Positions 9,795 to 17,430 of a stretch of DNA of 64,000 nucleotides are shown here, in pieces. Every line of letters starts with the position of its first letter. Position 1 is the first letter of the stretch. The stretch comes from Paludibacter sp. (GTDB lineage Bacteria > Bacteroidota > Bacteroidia > Bacteroidales > Paludibacteraceae). The stretch covers positions 45,818 through 109,817 of the forward strand of contig JAQTTH010000016.1 of the NCBI GenBank assembly GCA_028710895.1, given 5' to 3'. The position numbers and the translations under genes were made by a program. The notes beneath the pieces are model-generated. The model saw only the letters and a program-made list of their open reading frames with translations, had not been told where the DNA came from and did no database searches.

Positions 9795-10787
9795 TTATTT
9801 CACGGTTTCTTCGAACAAAGCTGTCATGCCCGGACGTAAATCAGCTACTTTTGAAGTTGGACGCGCACGAACTTCAAATGTTTTTACGTCGAACTGGCCT
9901 GTTGTTTTAGTTGCTTTCCAGGTTGCATACGAAGCTAATGCCTTAATATAATTTACTTTTACTTCAATTACCTGATTGTTTAGTGCCGGAACTTTTACTT
10001 TGAAAGTTTTGCCCATTTTCAGTTCTCCCAACAAATCTTCACGTACATTGAAAGTGAACCAGATATCATTCAGGTCAACAATACTCATTATGGGAGCTCC
10101 TGTTCCAACCAATTCACCGCGTTTTGGGTATATCTCAGTCACCTCACCGCTAATCGGCGAAGTCAGCGTAATTTCTTTTAAATAAGATTTCACCTCATTT
10201 ACAGCTCCTTTTGCCCTATCTACCAAAGCCAAGGCTGCTTCTTTATCTTCACTCTCAGCACCATTTAAAGCCATATCATATTGCGATTTAGCGCCGTTGG
10301 CTGTAGCTAAAGCCGCTTTATATTGAGCTTCAGCTTCATCCCGTTTTTGAGCGGTAATAACCCCTTTATCGAATAAATGTTGAACACGGTCGTATGATTT
10401 TTTGGCGATATCAACACCAACCAATGCCTTTTGCCACATTTCGTAAGCTCCCAAAATCTGTTCTTTACGGGCACCTTTTATCGCTTTTTTGTTTTGCGCC
10501 TGAGCTGCATTCTCTGCTGCATTAGCTTGTTCCAGTTTGGCTGCAAGTTCGGGACTGTCAATTATTACGAGCGTATCTCCGGCTTTTACTTGTGTGCCTT
10601 CTTCAGCCAAATACTGTTTAATTCGTCCGGGTACTTTGCCCGAAATACGAATCTCTGAAGCATCAGCTTCTCCCTGAATAATGGTTGGTTCAGGTTTATT
10701 TACAATTAAACCTATTATAAAAATGATAATGATAACTACTATCAGGGCAAATAAGCCTGTTCTCAAATCTTGATTTTTCTTTTTCAT
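9795..10787 (-). CDS. HlyD-family periplasmic adaptor (membrane fusion protein)
   Basis: A 330-residue adaptor: one N-terminal membrane anchor (about 12-30), then EIRISGKVPGRI and the biotinyl-lipoyl half ending in AGDTLVIIDSPEL (about 45-78), an alpha-helical hairpin (about 80-200) rich in alanine, lysine and glutamate, the second lipoyl half (LTSPISGEV, about 210) and a beta-barrel domain ending in RPGMTALFEE. Length and order fit the HlyD/EmrA group. It bridges the inner membrane permeases (7250-9696) to the TolC protein encoded just upstream. A 40-bp gap separates it from tolC, so the genes are surely cotranscribed. Confidence 0.92.
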   Translation of the reverse strand: MKKKNQDLRTGLFALIVVIIIIFIIGLIVNKPEPTIIQGEADASEIRISGKVPGRIKQYLAEEGTQVKAGDTLVIIDSPELAAKLEQANAAENAAQAQNKKAIKGARKEQILGAYEMWQKALVGVDIAKKSYDRVQHLFDKGVITAQKRDEAEAQYKAALATANGAKSQYDMALNGAESEDKEAALALVDRAKGAVNEVKSYLKEITLTSPISGEVTEIYPKRGELVGTGAPIMSIVDLNDIWFTFNVREDLLGELKMGKTFKVKVPALNNQVIEVKVNYIKALASYATWKATKTTGQFDVKTFEVRARPTSKVADLRPGMTALFEETVK

Positions 10788-10827
10788 TGTTCTGTATCTT
10801 AGTATATTATAATTTTATATGCACATA

Positions 10828-12318
10828 TTAATTCTTAGCTTTTACTTCTGTATTAAGTGTTCCCAAAGATTTAGCCAGGTATAAATCACATAGTTTTACA
10901 TCAATTTTTGCATCAATGTTTTCAGATTTTGCCGACAACCAGGCCGTTTGAGCACCTAATAAATCGGTGGAAGTGATTACCCCAGCGCTAAATCCTTCAC
11001 TTGCATAGCGTAAATTTTCTTCAGCATTATCAATGTTATGCTGTGTGGCAGCTTTCTTTTTGATGCTTTCAGCCATTTTATAGGAGCATTGCTTAATTTG
11101 AAGCTGCATTTTCTCTTTTGTTTCCTCCAATTGCAACGTGGCAATTTTGTGTTGCGATTTTGCAGCGTTTAACGTATGAAACTTGTCTCCAAAATGGAAC
11201 AGCGGTATATTGGCAACAACGCCAACGCTGAACATTCCGCCGAATTCATTTTTGAATCCATCAAAGGAATTCGGATTTGTTACAATGTAATTACCGGCTA
11301 AACCAATGTTCGGCATAAAGCGCGACAGCATTATTTTTTCGTTTGACTTTGCAATGTTTTCTACCTGTGTAAGTGCCTTTATTTCAGGGCGATTGGCTAA
11401 TGCCTGATCAATTGGAATCAATTTAGTGCTTTGCTCTTTTTCCAAATCAGCATCTGCCAACGTATATATATCGTCTAATGACATGCCACATAATTGATTT
11501 AATACCATTTTCGAAAGATTAAGACCATCTTCAGCTTTAGTTACCGTAATATCAGCTTCATTCAGCTTTACTTTAATTTTCAATGCCTCCGATTTAGTTG
11601 CAACACCTTCTTCAATCATTACAGCTATGTTAGTATCAACTTTTGCAATCAAATTACGGTAATCTTTTGCCAGATTTACTTTGTTTTCAAGCGATACAAC
11701 GCGCCAGTATGCTTCATCAACTTCCAATAGCATTTCAGTTATTTTGTTTTCCTGTTGAGCTTGTGCCAGATTTTCTCCGTATTTTGCAATGTGGTATAAT
11801 TCAAGGATTTTACCTCCCATAAATATAGGTTGCACAAATCCGATTGTTCCGGCAAATACATTGTGAATATCAAACTCCATGGCACTTTTAGGAAGTAAAG
11901 CATACCCCTTCCACTGAATCTTTTCAGGATTCGTTTTCGGATTGAATGGAACATTGTTAGCATCCAATGGAACAGGTTGACCGTTTAGCAACGTCCATTT
12001 GTTTGAAATCTGATCGGCCGTAAATCCAAATGACCCATCAGCCATTTTAGTTCCAACAGGGAGCATTGCATCTTCAGATAGTAGCGAAAGATTTTTCTCG
12101 TTCCATGTGTAAGTTCCGTTAGCTGAAAAATTTGGAAGAAACTGCGTAAATGCTGCTTTTTTCATTTCACGGGCTGCATTAACGCTTTCCTGAGCCATCT
12201 GCAGTGTTTTATTGTGGGAGAGAGCCATTTGTCTACAATCTCCTAATTGCAAGATTTTCTGCGAATATAATTGTATAGAGGCAATTATAGCAAAAATTAG
12301 TAATCCATTTCTTTTCAT
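10828..12318 (-). CDS. TolC-family outer membrane efflux protein
   Basis: A 496-residue outer membrane factor with signal peptide (about 1-19, ends LYSQ) and the two helical repeats of the TolC family: LGDCRQMALSHNKTLQMAQESVNAA near the N terminus and a repeat after about residue 280 (ANRPEIKALTQVENIAKS), finishing with ENLRYASEGFSAGVITSTDLLGAQTAW. It forms the outer membrane duct of the efflux system. It is the first structural gene after marR, and a near-perfect 20-bp palindrome lies 28-47 bp upstream of its start codon, the probable MarR operator. Confidence 0.92.
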   Translation of the reverse strand: MKRNGLLIFAIIASIQLYSQKILQLGDCRQMALSHNKTLQMAQESVNAAREMKKAAFTQFLPNFSANGTYTWNEKNLSLLSEDAMLPVGTKMADGSFGFTADQISNKWTLLNGQPVPLDANNVPFNPKTNPEKIQWKGYALLPKSAMEFDIHNVFAGTIGFVQPIFMGGKILELYHIAKYGENLAQAQQENKITEMLLEVDEAYWRVVSLENKVNLAKDYRNLIAKVDTNIAVMIEEGVATKSEALKIKVKLNEADITVTKAEDGLNLSKMVLNQLCGMSLDDIYTLADADLEKEQSTKLIPIDQALANRPEIKALTQVENIAKSNEKIMLSRFMPNIGLAGNYIVTNPNSFDGFKNEFGGMFSVGVVANIPLFHFGDKFHTLNAAKSQHKIATLQLEETKEKMQLQIKQCSYKMAESIKKKAATQHNIDNAEENLRYASEGFSAGVITSTDLLGAQTAWLSAKSENIDAKIDVKLCDLYLAKSLGTLNTEVKAKN

Positions 12319-12345
12319 ACCTATTTATATTTGATTAATTAAACA

Positions 12346-12365
12346 ATAGTTGTATATGCAACTAT
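12346..12365. promoter_or_regulatory. Probable MarR operator between marR and tolC
   Basis: ATAGTTGTATATGCAACTAT matches its own reverse complement at 18 of 20 positions (half-sites GTTG N6 CAAC). It lies in the 60-bp gap between the marR stop codon and tolC. The same GTTG N6 CAAC pattern recurs upstream of marR. Confidence 0.7.
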
Positions 12366-12378
12366 ATAAATAAAAAAA

Positions 12379-12813
12379 TTATTTCAAGTTAGCCAACACT
12401 TTTTTTAGAAAAATTCTACTCATGTTGAGTTCTTCTTCCGTAATGCCATTTAATGTTTTTTCTGCAATACGATGAACCAGTTCTGATGCTTTTTGTTCTA
12501 GGGCAGCTCCGGCTTCGGTTAGATGAATGAGATTAATTCTTCTATCAGAATGATCTGAAACCCGGGTAACAAGATTTCGCTTCTCCAGCTTATCAATTAG
12601 TCTTGTCATACTTGGTTTGTCTTTTGCAGTTAGTGTACAAAGTGTTTGTTGAGTAACCTTATCTTTGTTCCAAAGACATGCCAATACTGACCATTGTTCG
12701 GTAGTAATTTCAATTCCTTCGTTTGAAAAGGTTCTCAAAAAGGTTCTGTTTATAGCTGTAGAGATCTTACCAACCAGAATGTTAAAAACCTCGTCGTTTT
12801 GTAATTGTATCAT
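12379..12813 (-). CDS. MarR-family transcriptional regulator of the efflux operon
   Basis: A 144-residue MarR-type winged-helix protein. The recognition helix region DKPSMTRLIDKLEKRNLV (about 65-83) and the wing VSDHSDRRINLIHLTEAG (about 85-102), with the conserved D-x-R-R turn, are clear; flanking helices form the dimerisation part. MarR proteins are usually repressors released by a small-molecule ligand. Being the first gene of the minus-strand efflux operon, with GTTG N6 CAAC palindromes at its own promoter and in front of tolC, it very probably represses itself and the pump. The ligand is unknown. Confidence 0.92.
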   Translation of the reverse strand: MIQLQNDEVFNILVGKISTAINRTFLRTFSNEGIEITTEQWSVLACLWNKDKVTQQTLCTLTAKDKPSMTRLIDKLEKRNLVTRVSDHSDRRINLIHLTEAGAALEQKASELVHRIAEKTLNGITEEELNMSRIFLKKVLANLK

Positions 12814-12816
12814 ATA

Positions 12817-12857
12817 GTTGAAACTTCAATGGTTGCATAAACAACTTTGCAAAAGTA
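12817..12857 (-). promoter_or_regulatory. marR promoter with two overlapping MarR-like operators
   Basis: A -7 box TACTTTTG lies on the minus strand at 12850-12857. Directly downstream are GTTG-CATAAA-CAAC (12832-12845) and an imperfect GTTG-AAACTT-CAAT (12817-12830), offset by 15 bp. The first covers the expected transcription start, the second lies next to the marR start codon. Same half-site spacing as the palindrome at 12346-12365. Confidence 0.6.
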
Positions 12858-12941
12858 CAACGAATATTTGAAATATATTCTCAGTTTTACATTATTTAAC
12901 CCGGAAATTATGTTTTACAGCAGAAATGTTCTTCTTGGTAA

Positions 12942-12982
12942 ATAAACAAAAGCCTGTTACTTCAATTGAAATAACAGGCTTT
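12942..12982 (-). terminator. Terminator of the kor operon
   Basis: Perfect 11-bp stem AAAGCCTGTTA (12949-12959) / TAACAGGCTTT (12972-12982), followed on the minus strand by TTTTGTTTATTT. It lies 20 bp after the stop codon of the last kor gene. Confidence 0.85.
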
Positions 12983-13002
12983 CGACAAACAAATTGAATT
13001 GT

Positions 13003-13548
13003 TTAATTTACTTTTTTAATCAGATCCATGCCAATGTGTATTGCTTTTTCGTTAACAGTAAGCAGGTGATGGTGACGCTCTGGCAACGATTTCTTTAATC
13101 CATTTAACACATTTTCGACAAGAACAATAGGTCTAACCTTAAGCAATCCACCCAGGATTATCATATTCATTGTCTTGGCTGAATCGTTAGCATTGGCATA
13201 TTCGGTAGCATCGATCCGATATACATTGATATCAGTGCGTGTTGGGAATTTGTGAAATCCGTTTCCATCAAAAATCAACGTTCCTCCTGGCTTCACTTTG
13301 CTTTCAAAGCGCTCTAACGAAGGTTGATTTAGCACTATAGCGGTATCGTAGGTATTCAAAACCGGGGAGCTGATGCGTTCGTCGCTAAGAATAACGGTAA
13401 CATTAGCTGTTCCTCCACGTTGCTCCGGACCATAAGATGGCATCCAACTCACTTCCTGTCCCTGCATTAATCCTGAATATGCTAAAATCTTTCCCATCGA
13501 AAGGACACCTTGTCCTCCAAATCCGGCTATAATTATTTCTTCTTTCAT
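13003..13548 (-). CDS. korC: 2-oxoacid:ferredoxin oxidoreductase, gamma subunit
   Basis: About 181 residues from the ATG at 13548 (MKEEIIIAGFGGQGVLSMG). The open frame extends 8 codons further to a TTG, but the ATG places the conserved GFGGQG motif at the usual distance. The gamma subunit of 2-oxoacid:ferredoxin oxidoreductases binds at the coenzyme A side and completes the alpha/beta/gamma/delta complex. It is the last gene of the minus-strand operon korD-korA-korB-korC; the gap to korB holds an unusual hairpin (13570-13625). Substrate (2-oxoglutarate or branched-chain 2-oxoacid) is not certain from sequence. Confidence 0.9.
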   Translation of the reverse strand: MKEEIIIAGFGGQGVLSMGKILAYSGLMQGQEVSWMPSYGPEQRGGTANVTVILSDERISSPVLNTYDTAIVLNQPSLERFESKVKPGGTLIFDGNGFHKFPTRTDINVYRIDATEYANANDSAKTMNMIILGGLLKVRPIVLVENVLNGLKKSLPERHHHLLTVNEKAIHIGMDLIKKVN

Positions 13549-13569
13549 GTTTTTCAATTTAATAATTAT

Positions 13570-13625
13570 CAATTTCCAATTTCCAATTATTAGTTTGAAT
13601 TGGGAATTGAAAAATCGGAAATTAG
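13570..13625. repeat. Oligomer-built inverted repeat directly after korB stop codon
   Basis: Arms CAATTTCCAATT (13577-13588) and AATTGGGAATTG (13598-13609) pair at 11 of 12 positions around a 9-base loop; weaker pairing extends outward. The bases 13571-13588 (AATTTCCAATTTCCAATT) are identical to 49316-49333, the left flank of a four-helix-bundle gene cassette. Here there is no gene between the arms. It starts immediately after the korB stop codon. Confidence 0.7.
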
Positions 13626-14387
13626 TTATAAGTTTTTCAAATCACCCATTGGAAATACCGGGAACATGTTTTCAACCATCCAGTCATTTGATGCCTCCGG
13701 TGTCATTTTCCAACCGGAGTTACAAGTTGAAACGATTTCCACTACCGAAGTACCTTTACCTGCCATTGAATTTTCGAATGCAAGACGAATAGCCTTCTTC
13801 GTTTTACGCACTGTTCCTACTGTATGAACACTTTGACGCGTAACATAACAAGTTCCATCCAATTGAGCCAGTAATTTGGTTATATCAAGTGGGTGACCAT
13901 TCAATGGTACAGTACGTCCGTTTGGTGAGGTAGATGATTTCATACCCATCAATGTTGTAGGAGCCATTTGTCCGCCTGTCATACCATATATACCGTTGTT
14001 GATAAAGATGATTGCAATGTTTTCACCACGGTTGGCTGCGTGTATTGTTTCCGCAGTTCCAATAGCAGCTAAATCACCATCGCCCTGGTAAGTGAATACC
14101 AAGCGGTCGGGCAAAAGACGCTTCACGGCAGTAGCTAAGGCCGGTGCGCGACCATGAGCTGCTTGTTGCCAGTCGATATCGAGATATTTGTAGGCAAAAA
14201 CAGCACATCCAACGGGAGCAATTGCAATTGTTTTTTCCTGAAAATCCATTTCTTCAATTATCTCAGCAATGAGTTTATGTACCACACCATGACTACAACC
14301 AGGGCAATAATGCATTGGTACGTCATTCATAACCTTGGTTTTTGCGTAAACAAGATTAGCCGGGTTTATTATATCGTTTATTGTCAT
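13626..14387 (-). CDS. korB: 2-oxoacid:ferredoxin oxidoreductase, beta (TPP-binding) subunit
   Basis: A 253-residue thiamine diphosphate-binding subunit. HYCPGCSHGVVHK (about 27-39) supplies cluster-type cysteines, and GDGDLAAIGTAETIHAANRG...NNGIYGMTGGQMAPTT is the TPP/magnesium motif (GDGD to NNG). The partner alpha subunit is encoded upstream and gamma downstream. The enzyme oxidatively decarboxylates a 2-oxoacid to its acyl-CoA and reduces ferredoxin in the cytoplasm; in anaerobes it can also run in reverse. Length (about 250) and sequence favour the 2-oxoglutarate or 2-oxoisovalerate groups over pyruvate. Confidence 0.92.
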   Translation of the reverse strand: MTINDIINPANLVYAKTKVMNDVPMHYCPGCSHGVVHKLIAEIIEEMDFQEKTIAIAPVGCAVFAYKYLDIDWQQAAHGRAPALATAVKRLLPDRLVFTYQGDGDLAAIGTAETIHAANRGENIAIIFINNGIYGMTGGQMAPTTLMGMKSSTSPNGRTVPLNGHPLDITKLLAQLDGTCYVTRQSVHTVGTVRKTKKAIRLAFENSMAGKGTSVVEIVSTCNSGWKMTPEASNDWMVENMFPVFPMGDLKNL

Positions 14388-14444
14388 AACGTTAAATTTA
14401 TAATTTAATCACTCTAATTATACTACTCGTATGAAACGAATGTA

Positions 14445-15551
14445 TTATCGATTAATAATTTTAGTTTTTAAAGCTTCCAGTACTTCGTCAGGTGAAGGTA
14501 CAATGCCCCCCAAACGACCAAAATGTTCAACAGGAACACGACCACAGGAAGCAAGACGAACATCTTCAACCATTTGACCTGCATTCATTTCAACCGTCAA
14601 CATACCTTTCGTGGTATGTGAATAGTGACAAATCCGATCAACAGGGAATGGATATAGGGTAATTGGGCGTAAAAGACCAACTTTAATTCCTTCTGCACGA
14701 GCCATTTCTACTGCTTTTTGGCAAACACGCGCCATTGTTCCAAATGCAACAACGAGGTATTCGGCATCTTCGCATTGAAATTCTTCGTATCGAACTTCAT
14801 TTTTTTCAATTTCACGGTAACGGCCCTGAAGTCGAAGATTTACTTCTTCCATTTCTTCAGCCAGCAGTTGCAGTGAATTAATTACATTTGGTTTGCGGCT
14901 TGCAGGTTTACCCAAAGTTGCCCAGGGACATCTCTCTGCAATTTCGGCTTCTGTCATACGTGGTTGATAGGGTGGTAAAACAACTTTTTCCATCATTTGA
15001 CCAATAATACCATCGGCTAACACCATGGCAGTAACACGGTATTTAAATGCTAAATCGAATGCCAAAACTGTATGATCAGCCATTTCCTGCACGGAAGCAG
15101 GAGCAAGGGTTATTAGCTTATAGTCGCCATGACCACCACCTTTTACCGTTTGGAAATAATCGGCCTGACTTGGCTGAATAGTTCCAAGGCCGGGACCACC
15201 ACGCATTACGTTGACAACAACTGCTGGTAGTTCGGCACCGGCAAGATAGGATAGTCCTTCCTGCATTAAGCTAATGCCCGGGCTCGAAGAACTTGTCATA
15301 GCTTTTTTGCCACAACCGGCAGCTCCATAAACCATATTGATAGATGCTGTTTCACTTTCTGCCTGCAATACCACCATTCCGGTTGTATTCCATGGCTCAA
15401 GTTCCATCATCGTTTCCATTATTTCAGATTGAGGGGTAATAGGGTAGCCAAAATAACCATCGCATCCGCAACGGATGGCAGCATGAGCTATTGCCTCATT
15501 TCCTTTCATGAGTTTTACCTCTTCCTCATTATGTTTTTTTGTATCGTTCAT
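14445..15551 (-). CDS. korA: 2-oxoacid:ferredoxin oxidoreductase, alpha subunit (VorB/KorA type)
   Basis: A 368-residue alpha subunit. KLMKGNEAIAHAAIRCGCDG and GYPITPQSEIMETM (about 14-50) are typical of the VorB/KorA pyrimidine-binding domain; SPGISLMQEGLSYLAGAELP (about 89-108) and RGGPGLGTIQPSQADYF follow. The C-terminal domain from about residue 265 ends with GRLGGIVPSPDEVLEALK. In Bacteroides such genes are often labelled 3-methyl-2-oxobutanoate dehydrogenase subunit VorB, so branched-chain 2-oxoacids are a real alternative to 2-oxoglutarate. Second gene of the operon, 34 bp after korD. Confidence 0.92.
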   Translation of the reverse strand: MNDTKKHNEEEVKLMKGNEAIAHAAIRCGCDGYFGYPITPQSEIMETMMELEPWNTTGMVVLQAESETASINMVYGAAGCGKKAMTSSSSPGISLMQEGLSYLAGAELPAVVVNVMRGGPGLGTIQPSQADYFQTVKGGGHGDYKLITLAPASVQEMADHTVLAFDLAFKYRVTAMVLADGIIGQMMEKVVLPPYQPRMTEAEIAERCPWATLGKPASRKPNVINSLQLLAEEMEEVNLRLQGRYREIEKNEVRYEEFQCEDAEYLVVAFGTMARVCQKAVEMARAEGIKVGLLRPITLYPFPVDRICHYSHTTKGMLTVEMNAGQMVEDVRLASCGRVPVEHFGRLGGIVPSPDEVLEALKTKIINR

Positions 15552-15585
15552 TGTTTTTAATTTTAAATAAAATGAAAATCTGCTA

Positions 15586-15810
15586 TCAGATTCGTACTTT
15601 GTAGACTGTTATACATGCATCGGGGCAAACAAGTGCACAAGCTGCACAGCCTACACACGAATCGGCATCTACCATTGCACTATAATTGTATCCTTTTGAA
15701 TTTGCCTCTTTATTCAGGGCTAAAACGTTAGATGGACAAGCTACTACACATAAATTACAGCCTTTACAACGTTCAACGTTGACAACAACTGCTCCTTTAA
15801 TTTTTGCCAT
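15586..15810 (-). CDS. korD: 2-oxoacid:ferredoxin oxidoreductase, delta (2x[4Fe-4S]) subunit
   Basis: A 74-residue ferredoxin-like subunit with two complete CxxCxxCxxxC cluster motifs: cysteines 15, 18, 21, 25 and 52, 55, 58, 62. It passes electrons from the thiamine-bound intermediate to free ferredoxin. It is the first gene of the korDABC operon, and a TACATTTG box lies just upstream. The small size and position match the delta subunit of four-subunit 2-oxoacid oxidoreductases. Confidence 0.93.
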   Translation of the reverse strand: MAKIKGAVVVNVERCKGCNLCVVACPSNVLALNKEANSKGYNYSAMVDADSCVGCAACALVCPDACITVYKVRI

Positions 15811-15835
15811 TATATTATAATTTAAAATTGACCTA

Positions 15836-15843
15836 CAAATGTA
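15836..15843 (-). promoter_or_regulatory. Likely -7 element of korDABC
   Basis: TACATTTG on the minus strand fits TAnnTTTG, 26 bases before the korD ATG. No clear -33 box. Confidence 0.5.
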
Positions 15844-15950
15844 ATAAAAATAAGTAAAACACAGTTTTTATACTCTCTATTTTTATTCCATTTTTCGTCA
15901 GAAATTTTATTTTTATTTGTTTCTATTAGTTATGTTGTTGTGAATCAGAA

Positions 15951-16619
15951 TTATTTGTTTTGAGCAAATAACCATTTTAAAAAATCCGGTTCAGCAAAAG
16001 CTGATGTCCAGCTATCGTGCCCAACTCCCGGGAATTCGATATGTTGAACATTTTTTGCCCCATTTGCTTTCAATTTGATATATGCACTGCGAGAATAGTC
16101 AGGTGATACAAGATTGTCATTACCACCATTATATATTCTAATGCTTATTTTACGGGCTTTATGGAGCCTTTCGACGTTCACACCTCCACAAATTGGAATG
16201 GCTGCAGCAAAGGTTTTTGGATAGCGACATATCAAATCGAAAGTGCCCATTCCGCCCAGTGATAGTCCAAGAATATAGACTCTTTTACTATCTATAGCTT
16301 CATTTTTTTGATAGCTGTCAATCAATTTTTTGACCAATAAAAGTGCTTTTGTTGGTTGTTTAGTATCGATAATATCAAATTTATCGTTCGGCATTTCGTT
16401 GAGTGTTACCCATGAATCATTTCCCCGTTCGCCGGAGCCATGCAGAAACACAACTAAAGGATATTTGATGGAGCTGTTGTAATTTTCGGGAAACATTACC
16501 CGATATAGAAGAGTATCCCCTTTGCTGATAAATTCTTTTTTCTGATAAAGGGAATTTTGGGCGTTTGATGAAAAGCTAATCAATAGGAGTATTACCCAAA
16601 TTATATGTATTTTTTTCAT
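15951..16619 (-). CDS. Exported alpha/beta-hydrolase (esterase/phospholipase-like), possibly shortened
   Basis: About 222 residues from the ATG at 16619 (an ATG three codons earlier, 16628, is possible). A signal peptide (IIWVILLLISFSSNAQ) precedes a PHB-depolymerase/prolyl-oligopeptidase-like hydrolase domain: the oxyanion segment VVFLHGSGERGND, the nucleophile elbow GLSLGGMGTFDL (catalytic serine in GLSLG) and a late histidine in PGVGHDSW. Relatives I remember have about 35-45 more residues between GERGND and the helix before the nucleophile, including a PQCP strand; here GERGND runs straight into SWVTLNEMPND. This suggests an in-frame internal deletion. The catalytic triad seems intact. 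Confidence 0.8.
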   Translation of the reverse strand: MKKIHIIWVILLLISFSSNAQNSLYQKKEFISKGDTLLYRVMFPENYNSSIKYPLVVFLHGSGERGNDSWVTLNEMPNDKFDIIDTKQPTKALLLVKKLIDSYQKNEAIDSKRVYILGLSLGGMGTFDLICRYPKTFAAAIPICGGVNVERLHKARKISIRIYNGGNDNLVSPDYSRSAYIKLKANGAKNVQHIEFPGVGHDSWTSAFAEPDFLKWLFAQNK

Positions 16620-16628
16620 TTGTAACAT

Positions 16629-16880
16629 TCAGATTTTTCAATCAGCTTAAACACGCTGAAATTGAACTTGTGTTTTTCAGTTTTACGAATGCAAAGTAAC
16701 TACCTTAATCGATATTCAACAAAACTTAGGGAAATAATGATTGTAATTGGTATAAAACCCTTGTATTAGGGATAAAATAGATAATATAGGGATAAAATAC
16801 AGTCTGTTTTTTTGAGTTTATCTGTTATTTTTGTTTGAATTCGATTGTATGCAAAACGTTTTGCTCATACAAATAGTTGA
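16629..16880. other. Intergenic region with a 13-bp direct repeat
   Basis: This AT-rich gap separates two minus-strand genes. The 13-mer TAGGGATAAAATA occurs twice, at 16767-16779 and 16787-16799, 20 bp apart (about two helical turns). It could be a regulator site for the esterase gene, though it lies about 150 bp upstream of that start codon. No gene seen. Confidence 0.4.
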
Positions 16881-17354
16881 TTATTGTTCCCATTTAGTAA
16901 ATGGTTGTTTGCTCAAAAACGAGTTATTATAACACTTTTGTTGGGTAACTTCTTCGCCCAACCAGTCTGGTTTTGAGTATATTGTATCCTCAGACTCCAT
17001 TTCCAGTTCGGCAACAGTTAAACCTTCATTTTCACCATAAAATTCGTCAACTTCAAAGGTTTGACCTTCAAAAATAACTTCGTAACGGGTTTTATCAATT
17101 ATAGTTGGTTTGCACAACGAAAGTAGTTCTCTGGCTTCATCTACAGGGATTTCCTTTTCCCATTCGTACCGGCTTAAACCCGATTCACTTCTTCTTCCTT
17201 TGATAGTAAGATACCCTTTATCACCCTTTATCCTGACGCGAACTGTTCTACCGGATGCAGTTGACAGGTATCCTTGAGCTATCCTGTAACTTTTGGATGC
17301 AAGGTGTTTATATTCTCCTTTCACGAGGAATTTTCTTTCGATTTCTAATGGCAT
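16881..17354 (-). CDS. CYTH-domain protein (triphosphatase-like)
   Basis: A 157-residue single-domain CYTH protein. It starts MPLEIERKFLV, the ExExK signature (residues 4-8) that binds the triphosphate and metal, and continues with charged strand residues RTVRVRIKGDKGYLTIKGR, KTRYEV and AELEMESE typical of the tunnel-shaped beta barrel. CYTH enzymes act on tripolyphosphate or nucleoside or thiamine triphosphate; the exact substrate is unknown. It lies 76 bp downstream of the AddB-like gene, same direction, with short tandem repeats in the gap. Confidence 0.9.
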   Translation of the reverse strand: MPLEIERKFLVKGEYKHLASKSYRIAQGYLSTASGRTVRVRIKGDKGYLTIKGRRSESGLSRYEWEKEIPVDEARELLSLCKPTIIDKTRYEVIFEGQTFEVDEFYGENEGLTVAELEMESEDTIYSKPDWLGEEVTQQKCYNNSFLSKQPFTKWEQ

Positions 17355-17357
17355 ATA

Positions 17358-17413
17358 TTAATGTGATGATGTGATGATTTGTTAATGTGATAATTAGATG
17401 ATGTGGTGATTTG
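17358..17413. repeat. Degenerate short tandem repeat in addB-CYTH gap
   Basis: The + strand is built from variants of TGATGATGTGATGATTTG and TTAATGTGATAATTAGATGA. Similar oligomer-built spacers of other sequence are found at 13570, 20312, 40320, 49314 and 61657. No coding capacity. Confidence 0.6.
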
Positions 17414-17430
17414 ATAATCAGCAGAATTTT

